From contig JAODUP010000721.1 in NCBI GenBank assembly GCA_025642065.1, forward strand, positions 261,001-325,000: DNA of 64,000 nt. Direction: 5' to 3'. Below, piece by piece: positions 46,582 through 57,272 of the stretch (within the stretch, counting starts at the first letter, position 1; each line of letters opens with the position of its first letter). The notes beneath the pieces are model-generated. The model was not told the origin of the DNA. It worked only from the letters and a program-made list of their open reading frames with translations, and made no database searches. This DNA is from Paralvinella palmiformis. Lineage: Eukaryota; Annelida; Polychaeta; Terebellida; Alvinellidae. Made by a program: the position numbers and the translations under genes.

Positions 46582-47743
46582 CCATTCAAAGTGAAGGACA
46601 TTGTTCTTCCTGATGATCCATTTGCTGAATCATTTAATTTAATTATCCCTTAACTACAGAAATAAATTGATAAGATAAACCTGTCACAGAAGAGATCAAT
46701 TGCTTTAGACCACCATCAAAGCATATGAGTATATCACATACCGGTAATCAGATTCACTCTATAGTGTGATAGTATCTAATTATTTCTGTCAACAGCAGAA
46801 TCCTTAAATATTGGATAATATTACTACTATATTATTAGATGGTGTAAATTTACACAGCTTTATTATATTTACTGCCCAATGCATAATTTTACATTTTATT
46901 ATTACAACATGTGTATTAATTTATTAAATCAATAATAGCCTCTTTAACAAGTCTGACTTGGCTAAACCAGTTAGCCAAAGCTAAACTCTAACTTGTAAAA
47001 CTAGAGTTTAACGAGTCTGACTTGGCTAAACCAGTTAGCCAAAGCTAAACTCTAACTTGTAAAACTAGAGTTTAACAAGTCTGACTTGGCTAAACCAGTT
47101 AGCCAAAGCTAAACTCTAACTCTTAATAAGAGACACTTCTGTTTGGATGGGCAAAGGGCATACTGTTCAAATGAATATGTTGAAGGTGGACCATCAGTGA
47201 TGATGAACATGAATTGCTTTGTTAAGTTTATTATGTTGTTAAATTTTGAATATGTTATATATTATTTGATCATTCATTGGACAAATTAGGAACATATGTT
47301 AACAAGTGCTCTATACAAGTACACTGTATGTCCATATTAGTACAGTTGAAAACAAATCTGATTTCCATAATAACTGTCAGGATAATATTAATATGGCTGT
47401 TGCTGTTTTTACATATGTAGGTAGTGACTGCTTATAGGAAGAAAGCACTGAAGTGTCATCCAGATAAAAATCCTGATAATCCTAAAGCTGGTATGTTGAG
47501 ACATGTAAGCTACCTAAAATATGCTTTAATTTGTCATGATGGAGATATGGTATTCAGAAGATGCTTTATTATTATTACTTTGAATGGGTCATTTTTGAAA
47601 CTAAGATAAGGTGTAATAATAAATAGACAAACTGTATAGCTCATAATTTATGATATAATTAAATATTACTTTTGTTTTTAATAGCTGACGAGTTTCATTT
47701 GTTGACCAAGGCACTTGAAGTGCTAACTGATGCTGCAGCTAGG
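41474..47743 (+). CDS. DNAJC17: DNAJC17 exons 1-3: J-domain
   Basis: Exons 1-3 encode [37 protein letters not shown] and [17 protein letters not shown]. This is helix I, helix II with the HPD loop that stimulates Hsp70 ATPase, and helix III. Exon 2 must start at 47421 (GTAGTGACT...) to keep phase 0 after GAG. The alternative AG four bases later would break the frame. Confidence 0.94.
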
Positions 47744-47747
47744 GTAA

Positions 47748-47778
<31 letters not shown>

Positions 47779-50700
47779 CGATTGATTCATGCTAATACTT
47801 AAAATAATGTACACTATTAAAAAATAAATAATATGACATTTTAGCCAAAGTAATATAAAAAAATACTGTTTTTTATTCTATCATGAATATGTGAATATAT
47901 TTTCTTTATTTACCAATAATCCATGAATGTTAAGATAATCAAGCATTCTTGTTACATATAGCTTTTGTCTTAGCACATTTGTTCCTCTCTGCATAAATGA
48001 TTCACCTTATTTCTCTGCTGACTACCGTGCAGAATAACAAAATCATTGTTAACATCTTTAAAATGATGCTCCAAAGATCGACATTGGATATGAAAGAAGA
48101 GTCAATACATTTTTGTCATATTAGTGCATATATGTGATACAAGATTATACAATTGTGATTTCTGACATCAGTACAGCATATTTAGCCTACCATGTGCACA
48201 AAAATGGCCATAAAACATCACTCATCATCATCTTCTGACATCAGTGCTACTAGAATTAGATAGAACCATTTGATAAAAACATTATTTTACCAATCATGAG
48301 ATCACGGAGATCACAATACGTTTCATATAATCATTACATATCTATTATTTTCAATAACATGTAATTTTTTCAGGCAAAAATAAACTGTCAACTTTCCACA
48401 TACAAATAATCTCATGTGTTAGCAAAATAATTCTACATTATATTTAATAAAAATGAAACTGCTACAAGAACTTGTAGATCGATTTAGTTCTGTGAATCCC
48501 CCAAAACATAAATTTACAAACAATTAGTGAATTACTTCTTGTTCCACGCTACTACACGGCTTCACTGACTCGCATACCACAGTAGATGTGGACTGTGCAT
48601 GCATCGCTGTAATTGTCTATTAAGACATATTATCAACATGGTTAACACTATCAGTATAAACAAAAATATTAATGATAGCATAAATGGTTCTGTAATATTT
48701 TCATACAGTTGATACTAATTTTCTACAACATATTTATGCTTAGACAGTTTTATGAACAATTTTAACCTTTTGTCCTTCAATAGCAAATTTATGAGTTGAA
48801 CATCTTAATTTAGTTAAATTTGTCTCAGGATGATAAATATTTGTACATTACAAATATTTTTCTAGTTCAAAAAGGAAACTTAAAAGTACAGTATGTTTCT
48901 AATTTAGATAGACTTTTGATATTTAAAGATGAGTCCTGGCTAAATATATTGGATATCCTTTCCTTAAATGTGTATAAAATGGTTCAGTGTCTCCGGTGCT
49001 TTGAAGTAACCACACAAAACAAAAACCAGATCAATGTATAACATATTCTATAGCCCAAGTGTATTTGCCCATCATATTTAATTGATATATATCATGACAA
49101 CATTTAGGGGCACCTCCGTGGTCTAGTGGTAACGTGTTGGACCACAGAATAGTGGGTATATCTGAAGGTTGTTTCATCTTTGACTTCGCTTCATTACCTT
49201 TGGAGGTCACTTGGCCCATTTAGATTACCATGTGCACAAAAGTGAGCATAAAACATCAATCATCATCATGACAACATTTAGGATATATATTTAAATTATA
49301 TACTAATAAGATACAAAGTCCCTGCTTCATACATCTAATTATGTATACATTTGATAGTGGCAGTCTTCAACATTCACCCAAGGCCGCACAATTTTGAGTG
49401 TTCCTACCAACTTATGCACATTTACTGTATTTTGTATGTACATCCTCAGTGTTTTTTTTTTAATTTATAGCTACATATTTCTAATCCATACAACAAAATT
49501 GAAGCAATTATTTGAAGAAATTATCTAAAACACACATCATAAATATTAAGATGAGAAAGTTATGCCCAAATATTTTTAATATGTACATGGTTGAATATAA
49601 ATACCAGTTAAATAACAAAATTCATTTACATATATGAATAATTTCACCACTTCAAAACAGAATGACAGGTGTTCCTATAAAACATTCAAATCTGAGGGTA
49701 TCATTTTAAATAATTTTTGATATTTGTGTTATCAACCTTCTTAGCCTTCAGTTTATGAAAGAATATTATACAAGTCGGCTGTTTATTTGATGTGCAAACT
49801 GAATTTGATATGCTTCCAGGCAGCATTTGACAAAGCTCTTAGGGCAAAGAAAGCAGCAGAACTACGTAATAGAGAACTAGATAGTAAAAGGCGAAAACTT
49901 AAAGAAGGCAAGTTATTAAGATTATAGGAGTATTCACTCACATATGACACCATCTTAAGAAATTGTGTAAGTGAAAATCATGACTATGTAAAGATTACAA
50001 TATATCATTATGGATAGCCAGAAATGTTTATAAGTCACCGATATCACACGGAGAAGAGGCAAAATGGTTTACACTGAAGCAGTGGGGTAAAGAAGAATAT
50101 ACACATGACATTCAGCAATTCTACAGTTATAGGAGCTGATTTATATCCAAACTAATATAGTATCTACACCTTTACTAAACATAAACACTGGTTGAAAGAA
50201 AAAACCCATATACTTTTAATGATTTAGTGATAAATCATATGGATGATAAACTGGGTTCGTGTAAATATGTCTGTGTATATTGCAAATAACCTCAAATATT
50301 ATTTACACAGATAAGCCACAGGTTTATGCATATGCTCCTTCAGTATATAAGTTTTTTTTATTAACAGTTGTTTGTCATAAGATGAAGTGAATTATGTTTC
50401 ATAACCAGCCATACAACTCTATTTTAACCTTTTTATAAACAGACAACTTACTTTATATTGTGACTTATTACAGATTTAGAATCTAGAGAAAAGGCAGCAA
50501 AAGAACAGAATGATGACATAGCTCGGTTCTCGAGAACTTTTCAGCAAGAAGTATGTATAATCTGGCATCAAAATAAAATTGTCATCCCTATACGTTTCTG
50601 TCTTTCTGTACATAATGATTAATAAACTGGCGGGCTTATACAGATTGAACGCTTGAGAAGAGAAGGTTCACGACTTGTGGAAGAGGAGCAGAAGAAGCTT

Positions 50701-53700
50701 GCAGAAGAACTTAAAAAGGAGCAAGAATTACAACAAGGTAAATTTATATTTATGAAATCATTCAGGCAAAAAATAACGATACAGTACAAGACGCTTATAG
50801 CAAACTATTTTTTTGTTAGCTAATGAGTTCATTATATTCATAAATCCATTATGTGCTTTTGTGAAGTTTATCCGCAGTGTTGTTTATTACAGTTATCATG
50901 TGTCTCAAGTGTAAAGATATGTTGTGTAATGTTCATTTTGATGAAACATGTTAGAAATGTTAATAGTATAAGTTCCTATTGTATACAGTTGCAATGGATG
51001 TAGACAGTATGACATTCAAACAGTTGAATGGTTAAGAACTTAAAAATCGTCATTTTTATATGTGATTGCATACCCTAGCCGCAGCTGTCAAAACTGAGTT
51101 TATCAGTTTCCAAAATAAACTTATCATCTTTGGCAAAGATGCTGGATGAACAAAATGTATCAAATCTGGTTTGGCTTATTGTAGTGTACTCGGTGATCAA
51201 ATAAAATTGAGTCTGTAATTGGCTCCCGTATACTGAGAGTAGCTAATTTTTCTACACACACCAATATTTATTTAGACATACCTTAGATCAAATTTTGCAA
51301 TTTCAGCCATTGATCTAGCACTCGCAGAATCATCTGCTGTGAAGAAGTACTCTGTTGGCTAGGGCATACCAGATAAAAATAAACCAGTCATACACTGCAG
51401 CATTGTCTGACTGTGTAGCCATATTACACAACACACCCCTATTAACTTAATACTTTGGCACTGACACTTTGTGCAGCTATGACATGGCTTCTTCTGGATA
51501 ATGGACAGGAAGCATTTGCAAACATCTGGACAATTTTCCATTGATCATATATTCATTATAACCATGAATTCATTAAACAGGTGTTCAAAGTATGCACAAA
51601 TGGTAACAATGGAGAAATAAATAGGGCAAAAATCACTACGTTAGAAATGATTCATTACATCCATGAATTAATTATACCCGTGTTCATTATAAATGTATGG
51701 CAGTGTAGTTGAAATTTTAATACTTTTTCAGACTTGTTACCAGAGCAGGATGTTAATTAATTATTGTCTTGTAAAATATTATACATATTTTAGTTAATAT
51801 AATTAGCCAGCGTACAACATAGTCTTTATTATTCTGAAGAATTACGTTGAATTTGACATGTCACTTCTCCAGGAAGAGCCTTTAAATTGTAACTTTACTA
51901 TATATTCTATTGTCAGAGTTTGTCGTGTTGTTTATTTTTTAGACTGATTAAGTGATAGGATCTTGAACTAGGTTCACAATCTTGAACTAGGTTCACAATC
52001 GTGATAGGATTTTCTCAGCGTGTGATATCTGAAATTTTGGTAGATCATTTTGTTTAAGAACTACATGTTTACAGGTACAGGCTGATTATAATATAGGCAA
52101 CCATCTGAGTGTATTGTATTGTTTATCTGACTGTACTGAACCATTTGGAAATAGAAAATGCTGATTTCTATTGTTAAAGGAGTGCAGACTGTTCCGAATG
52201 TTATGGTAGAGCTAGATGCGTCCATAATATTAAGCGCTCATCAGTATTGTAATGATGTACATCCAGCAATCATACTGAACAAAAGTAAAAACTAAACATT
52301 TATATTGTAGGTATGATTGTGTATTAGATGCATTTGATATTAGTTTATAGTCTGTTCTAGTTATGTCATTTATTTCCAAGCCAATCTATCTAAGTCAATT
52401 AAATTTTCCTTAAAATTTACCAATACATTTGTTATGACAGCAAGACAAGATACAGAAGATGCACCGAGACTCAGGGTTAAATGGAAGGCGAAGAAGGGGG
52501 ACCCAACCAATGGTGGTTACTCTCAGGAATTACTCCATAAAGCTTTCTCCAAGGTATATTATCCCATTATGTCATGTCTAGATGTTTTTGGACATAATTT
52601 GAGTGACTGGCATGTCTTTAACAATATTAATAACCCTAAGTTACTATTGATCCAGGCATGATTTTACTGTTACTTATTGCAGTACGGAGAAATCACAGCT
52701 GTTATTGTTTCCAGCAAGAAGTGTGGTAGTGCCATTGTAGAATTTGAGTCACCACACAGTGCAGTAAGTTATTTGATATCTGTTTATCTAAATATGTTGC
52801 TTTTAACTTTGACCCCTATTTAAGGTACAGTATTAAATCTGATAAAGTATATCTAGTCCATGTCCTTGAACATATATTTGTAATCATGCAAATGATATCT
52901 ATGACATATCTAAAACATATCCCTTTATTCAAGCACATCATACACAGCAAATTTTGATAAAATCTTATATTTACATCACCGTTTATATGTAATTACAACA
53001 AAATATATATTATTAGATTGACTGCCATGAAAAAGCTAACACAAGTTTTATTTGGCATACAATCTTAAAAGGTAACTGATGATAAACAGCTAAAATGTTA
53101 TGATGCATTTACGTATTTCAGTGTGATGTTCCACTTTTCAGATGATGGCATTTGAAGCAGAAACAGGTTTACTCAGTAACCGATTGACGTTAAGTTGGTT
53201 GTCAGGACAACCAGAAGATATCTCATCAGGAAGTAGTAGCTTTGAGCATCGGTTTATTAGTGAAGATAATAGCAGGAAGCGTAGTGGTGAAGAGGTAAAT
53301 AAAAATCTTAATGGATTAATTGACTCTTGTCTGAGTTCTGTTCTGGCTGTCAAAATGATAATTTGGCAATTTCATTACAAGTATCACTCTTCAAGGTTAT
53401 TAATAATGAAATCACTAATTTAGGTGTTAGCTGATGTTTTGAAGATTGGTAAATGATTCTTCCTGTAATTTAATATAAGAAAATCAATTGCCTAGTATTA
53501 TCTAAAACATGATTTCATTGTATTGCTCAAAAGGTGACTGTTCTGGGTCAGAAGAAATTTAATGCTAAATATTGATCCAATAGTTAGCAGAGCTACTCAG
53601 TTCTGACAATTATGTCTGTAATGGGATTAGCACAAATGAATTTTATATTGTGATTATGTTAAATTTGCCTATAGAAAAAAATCATTGGTAGCAATTTTCA

Positions 53701-55388
53701 AAGAATACATAAAAGAAAACAAAAAAAAAAAAATTTTGGGGATGTTACTCGAACTTGTGCTAAGCCTAAAAAGACATTTGATACAATCAGTTATAACATT
53801 TACCTTCCATTCTGTCTTAATATATTGGTGAAATAGCTTTTTATTGGTCAAATGATTATCTTTCTCAAAGAAGTCATTTTATTATACAAAGAAGTTATAT
53901 CAACTGCTAAGACTATAGTGTGTGGTACATTTAAAGCTAAATAGCTGACCTCATATTAATTATGCTGTACATAAATCTTTTAGCAAACATTAAAAAAATG
54001 TTTGAAGGTGACACAAATATGTTTAATTTTAATTTTAAGAGGCTATAAAAATGTAATAATCTTTTTAAAAGAAGAAGTAAAGAAAATGAGCATTTTGTTT
54101 AATGTTAACAAACTTTAATTGATTGCTAGCAGAATAAATAGAATAATGATAGCATTGACCAGACAAGTATTACAGATGGTGTAAATATTGAAAGAATACA
54201 TGTTGCTAAATATTTGGGAGTTGTTAAATATTTGGGAGTTGAAATTGAAGAAAGTTTAACCTGGAATGATAACATTAATTATGACAGCTGAAATGTATCA
54301 ACAAATATAATACAATATTACAGTTAAAAAAACTCTTTCAATAATATAAAGATTGAAATTGCTTTTAAATAATATCTACACAAAATAAATATATTGTTCA
54401 AAGATTTGTGGTAATACTTTGGAACAAGATTACTTATTTCAGTTAATTTACAGAAAGAGCTCTTAAATCACATTAGCTATCATATATTATTATAAAGAAA
54501 AAAATTACATGTCTGCTAATTTGTAGAAATTGAAAAACTACATGTTTGTAATTATATCAGAAGATCCAGCACAAATGACAACTTGAGGTGTAATTTTGTC
54601 AATCTAAATAAAATCTTTGACAAAGTTGAAACATTATAATGTATGTAATATTTGAAAGAACATTTAAGAAAATGTTAGTCATGTTTATAGTTAGTTCATA
54701 TTTAAGTATAAATTATCAATATAATTTTTAAATATATGAATATATCTGGGGGTTTTCTTCAGAAATTAATATTCAAGTTTTCATGCATGTCTGTGTATTG
54801 ATTTATAAATTTGTTTGTTTGTGTGTGTGTGTTATCAGGGTATATCTTGTATAACTGTATGATTTCCAATAAACCTCTATATATCTATTCCCCATCTGAA
54901 AATTTGCTTATGCAATATGGTACTTTGCATGAAAATCTGAGTCTGATAATTATGTTCTGAGTACCACTTTAGAAATGAAAATTGTTTTGTTCACTGCTAA
55001 AACAAAGAGATGATTTTTTTTTAATGACAGACCCTGTTGATGATTATTTTGTTTGGTCTTTGTCTTGAATGTGGCTAGTACTTGATAGGAAGAGTGTCAT
55101 CATTAAATTTTTAATGATTTGTAATGCTATTTTTTATTCTGGAATCAGTATCAATCGTTTAAAAAAAATCTTTTTAATGTTTTGTTATTGAGATAGGGTT
55201 TATTATACTTTAATTATATGTTAGTGGAAGCTACAATTTAGTTTTTTTTAATTACTACTTAGGCCTCATTAGGTGAACCAGACATCAGTAGTAACCATGA
55301 TTTTGAGAGTTTGGTTTTGCACAGAATGCGACAAGCAGAAGAGCGACGTCGTCTAGCAAAGCAGATGGAGGAAGAAGATCCAAGCTGA
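41474..55388 (+). CDS. DNAJC17: DnaJ homolog subfamily C member 17, complete 10-exon gene
   Basis: DNAJC17 is a J-domain cochaperone with an RRM, linked in other animals to nuclear pre-mRNA splicing. Exons: 41474-41542, 47421-47490, 47685-47743, 49820-49907, 50474-50550, 50644-50737, 52441-52553, 52683-52763, 53142-53294 and 55263-55388. They total 930 nt, or 309 residues plus TGA; vertebrate homologs are about 300 residues. Order: J-domain with [10 protein letters not shown] (HPD at 36-38), a charged coiled coil (about 67-152), an RRM-like domain (about 160-240), and a tail ending [14 protein letters not shown]. Eight introns are GT-AG and intron 4 is GC-AG. Intron 1 is 5.9 kb and, like intron 9, contains transposon relics. 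The ATG at 41474 is followed by a second Met six codons later, so either could initiate. Confidence 0.95.
42156..43071 (-). mobile_element. hAT element (family 3) in DNAJC17 intron 1
   Basis: Flanked by GCCTAAGT (42148-42155) and GCCTAAGC (43072-43079), a 7/8 target duplication. Ends are TGGGTTGGGCTAAACCC and, inverted, CAGGGTTGGAGTTTAACCC; repeated GGGTTAAAC/GTTTAACCC motifs fill both subterminal regions. The 916-bp body carries a transposase relic on the minus strand (42,331-42,725). Confidence 0.9.
42331..42725 (-). pseudogene. hAT transposase C-terminal relic
   Basis: Minus-strand frames encode [20 protein letters not shown], then after a shift [40 protein letters not shown] and [29 protein letters not shown] is the hAT dimerisation signature. 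The catalytic core is lacking. Confidence 0.87.
43119..43215 (+). repeat. Two-copy 48-bp tandem duplication
   Basis: AAGAATGGAGTAGATGCTTCATTGTCTTTCTTAGACAATT is followed by a near-identical copy (AAGAATGGAGTAGGTACTTCATTATCTTTCTTAGCCAATT). It lies in DNAJC17 intron 1. The frame stays open in both copies, but no domain is recognised. Confidence 0.75.
44495..44596 (-). mobile_element. Fragment of hAT family 1 terminus
   Basis: TTTTTTTACAATTCATTATAAATAAATTGTAAAAG...TTTTTACATGATGCTAAATAACAGTGTTAATAATGTCTGTAAAAACCTG matches, in reverse, the left subterminal region of the element at 29,733. A small terminal fragment in DNAJC17 intron 1. Confidence 0.65.
45066..45195 (-). mobile_element. tRNA-derived SINE, family 2 (reverse copy)
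   Basis: On the minus strand: GCTGTGTGAGAGGTTAGAGGTTCGAAACAGGTAACTGCCAAGGTTTTCTCCACAGAATATGCCATATACTG. It shares the body of the 15.3-kb copy and preserves a clear box B (GGTTCGAAAC). Confidence 0.6.
45765..46230 (+). pseudogene. LINE C-terminal relic split by a (TA)n tract
   Basis: Upstream of the tract: [40 protein letters not shown] and [15 protein letters not shown], then AFN. Downstream: [10 protein letters not shown], then after a shift in the G7 run [15 protein letters not shown] and [12 protein letters not shown]. Both halves are consecutive blocks of one non-LTR reverse transcriptase C-terminus. It lies in DNAJC17 intron 1, same strand as the gene. Confidence 0.82.
45997..46037. repeat. 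(TA)n microsatellite inside LINE coding remains
   Basis: About 20 TA units lie exactly between the two consecutive parts of the LINE protein remnant. Confidence 0.92.
46479..46581. repeat. Compound (CA)n-C9-(CA)n-(TA)n-(GT)n palindromic array
   Basis: A CA tract, nine C, more CA, five to six TA, then a GT tract. CA on the left and GT on the right of a TA centre (near 46,538) make a long alternating purine-pyrimidine inverted repeat. Confidence 0.92.
46582..46942. mobile_element. Diverged relative of hAT family 3
   Basis: GATCAATTGCTTTAGACCACCA...AGTGTGATAGTATCTAATTATTTCTGTCAACAGCAGAATCC...GGTGTAAATT parallels the segment at about 42,783-42,910 of the family 3 element. It leads into the tandem repeat at 46,943. 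No coding seen. Confidence 0.65.
46943..47122. repeat. 64-bp tandem repeat, about 2.8 copies
   Basis: Units start TTTAAC(A/G)AGTCTGACTTGGC at 46943, 47007 and 47071, with almost no divergence. Each contains GGCTAAACCAGTTAGCC and AAACTCTA...TAGAGTTT inversions, similar to the GTTTAACCC-rich terminus of hAT family 3. Confidence 0.95.
47745..47775. repeat. (GT)n at the exon 3 donor of DNAJC17
   Basis: The donor GTAAGT of intron 3 runs straight into about 14 GT units, each itself a potential weak donor dinucleotide. Confidence 0.85.
48183..48240 (+). mobile_element. tRNA-derived SINE, family 1 (3' end only)
   Basis: TTTAGCCTACCATGTGCACAAAAATGGCCATAAAACATCACTCATCATCATC is the last third of the family, with its tail. 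Confidence 0.7.
49107..49267 (+). mobile_element. tRNA-derived SINE, family 1
   Basis: GGGGCACCTCCGTGGTCTAGTGGTAACGTGTTGGACCACAG (clear box A), then an internal deletion removing box B. The body GTGGGTATATCTGAAGGTTGTTTCATCTTTGACTTCGCTTCATTACCTTTGGAGG leads to ...AAACATCAATCATCATCA. It lies in DNAJC17 intron 3. Confidence 0.85.
49820..50737 (+). CDS. DNAJC17: DNAJC17 exons 4-6: coiled-coil segment
   Basis: Exons 4-6 encode a Lys/Glu/Arg-rich helix: [55 protein letters not shown] and so on. Exon 4 ends AAAGAAG at 49907 and is followed by GCAAGT rather than GT. Joining this to ATTTAGAATC at 50474 gives KLKEDLESRE, which fits the family. Confidence 0.92.
52441..53294 (+). CDS. DNAJC17: DNAJC17 exons 7-9: RRM-like RNA-binding domain
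   Basis: Exons 7-9 encode [50 protein letters not shown] and [18 protein letters not shown]. The beta-alpha-beta layout and the GSAIVEF strand match the atypical RRM of DNAJC17 homologs. Exon 9 continues into a Ser/Gly-rich, less conserved linker. Confidence 0.92.
53750..54960 (+). pseudogene. Highly decayed LINE reverse transcriptase in DNAJC17 intron 9
   Basis: Plus-strand pieces in several frames follow reverse transcriptase order: [14 protein letters not shown] (motif A, first Asp lost); [34 protein letters not shown] then EGDTNMF (remains of FADDT); [27 protein letters not shown]; and [13 protein letters not shown] direct 18-bp duplication (about 54,205-54,240, TAAATATTTGGGAGTTG twice) lies in the KYLGV block. 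Many stops; an old insertion. Confidence 0.75.
55263..55388 (+). CDS. DNAJC17: DNAJC17 exon 10: C-terminal tail and stop
   Basis: The final exon encodes ASLGEPDIS, then [20 protein letters not shown], and ends EEEDPS with TGA at 55386-55388. The [16 protein letters not shown] pattern is a conserved tail of this family. Confidence 0.92.
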   Translation, partial: ASLGEPDISSNHDFESLVLHRMRQAEERRRLAKQMEEEDPS

Positions 55389-55441
55389 TGACTGATAAGA
55401 GCTCCATTATAACATTGTCTGTATTTTATGTCTTTTATTTT

Positions 55442-55447
55442 AATAAA
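55442..55447 (+). terminator. Putative DNAJC17 polyadenylation signal
   Basis: AATAAA 53 nt after the stop codon, followed by a T-rich and TGTTG-containing stretch (about 55449-55480) that could serve as a downstream element. Confidence 0.6.
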
Positions 55448-56224
55448 TTTTATTCCATGTATTTGTTGATGTGTTAGGTTTTTGTCATTCGTTTAACAAC
55501 TAAGCATCTTCTGTTATAAACTTTATAGTAATTCATTTCTAATAAACATTGACAATAGATGGATAGTGTAAACAAACACAAGGACATTTTACTAGTTACT
55601 TCATAAATAAGCATATGCATTAAGCTATTATCATATGTCAACATAGTGTTTCTTTTAACATTAAATATCTAAGAAAGCATTAAATACACAGCCATAAAAT
55701 CGTGAAAATACCAATAATAGGTGTATTTTTGAAGAAGCATTTTGTTTTCTTTGACTGTGGAAAATTAGTTTTATTTCTCTATCCACTTAAAATGTCCTTG
55801 AATTTTACAAAATCAGGAAAAGTCCTGGAAAAAATATTGCCTGTGAAAACATTCACTTAGAACAAAAAAGCCCGTGAATAAATATTATGTCTGTAAAAGA
55901 AAACCTGGATTATAGAAGAAAAAGAGTACTTTTACATAGTCTTGATATTCCATGTTAGTTCAAATTTAAATAAAAGGGTGAATCAGACAGCTAGAATGGG
56001 GGGAGGAGGGGGTTGTATCATAAAAATGTCAATAATTGATCATACAGTGAATAAATGATATGCTTTTTTGCACATGTTTTGATTTATTACAGTTAAATCT
56101 TTGCCCTGGAAAATGGTAATTTTGTCCTGGAAAATAATATTTCCTTGCCTGTAGGAACCACGATGTAAATAATGAGACATGCAAGACTTTCATCCAAGCC
56201 CATATAAATTCTCAATTATACTAT

Positions 56225-56490
56225 AGCAAAGCATTGTTATATAATATCCCCCTCTCTTACACAAACTACTTACAGTGAGTGGACAACTGCGCTGCACATC
56301 TGTGGAAACACACAAACAAAAGGGAACATATAACACTAATTTTGTTCCAGCTGCACTGGCTTCCAGTATGTTTCAGATCAGAGTATAAGATCCTGTTTAA
56401 TACGCTCAAAGTACTGAGTGGAAAAGCACCAATGTATCAAAGCAATCTGCTCCTAAAGTATACACCAGTGAGAATGCTCCGATTCTGTGT
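56225..56490 (+). pseudogene. LINE reverse transcriptase C-terminal fragment
   Basis: Encodes KREHITLILFQLHWLPVCFR, SEYKILFNTLKVLSGKAPMY and LLLKYTPVRMLR, the HI.P....LHWLPV..R..YK......L.G.AP.Y block of CR1/L2/Rex-like LINEs. It is cut off at 56,491 by repeat R. Confidence 0.85.
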
Positions 56491-56720
56491 CCGGGATGGG
56501 GCGATTACTGGACCAAGGTACTCGATTACTTGAGAATGCCATGATTATGAATACATTTATTTTGAAAGTAATAGAATACATTGTAAAGTAATTATGATTA
56601 CAATGTATATAACACAAACAAGAATCTGATTCTTCAGCAATATTTTCTCAGTTACATGTGTAGTGCCGATATAAACATTGTACAGTGGTTACTTTCTAGT
56701 ATGTTCTTTGTTATGTTTAG
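56491..56720 (+). repeat. Repeat R, copy flanking the gypsy element (3' side of the element)
   Basis: Starts CCGGGATGGGGCGATTACTGGACCAAGGTACTCGATTACTTGAGAA. Aligns with the copy at 60,538 through ...AATGTATATAACA...GATTCTTCA.CAATATT..CTCAGTTA..TGT and AGTGCCGATATAAACAT. Same orientation as the 60.5-kb copy. Confidence 0.85.
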
Positions 56721-56935
56721 GTGCACATACACAAAAGCAAAATGGTCATCTCCGAACGGTGGAACAGAACTATTTATTCCCAAGATACATAGACTTGTTA
56801 ATAATACATATAATTGTTTATAAGTAACATACATTGTACTGTCCACACCTATTGTAGAAGTTAACTAAACATTAATTTTACATTATACTAAAATCTTTCT
56901 TTTGTTGAGCCTATGCTAAATATTGTACAAGTAAT

Positions 56936-57259
56936 CTAATAGAAACATAACCTGTACGCACACATGTACAACAAAATGTCTGAGAAATTACAGATTAAAT
57001 TGGGCTTCCTGTGTCTTGAGGGATAGCGTCTCGGAGTATTTGATGTATCGGGTTGTTTATCTGTGGGTGTTGGTGGTGTGTTATTGTCCTGGGTAACAAT
57101 GGTATTTGGCGAATCTGATTGTACTGGTTTTACAACTGGATTTACATTAGTCGATACACCACCAGGAAGTGTTACTGATATTTGATTAGGTGATGCAGCA
57201 GTGGGTATCATCTGTCTAGGTACATATTCTGGCTGATGATCTGAAATAGTCTTGCCCAA
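56936..57259 (-). pseudogene. gypsy pol C-terminal tail
   Basis: A Pro/Thr/Ser-rich frame ends with RRYPSRHRKPNLIC, the basic RR..R.RKPP-type motif common at the end of gypsy pol proteins. No conserved enzyme domain. Confidence 0.75.
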
Positions 57260-57272
57260 TCTTAATAGGTGA

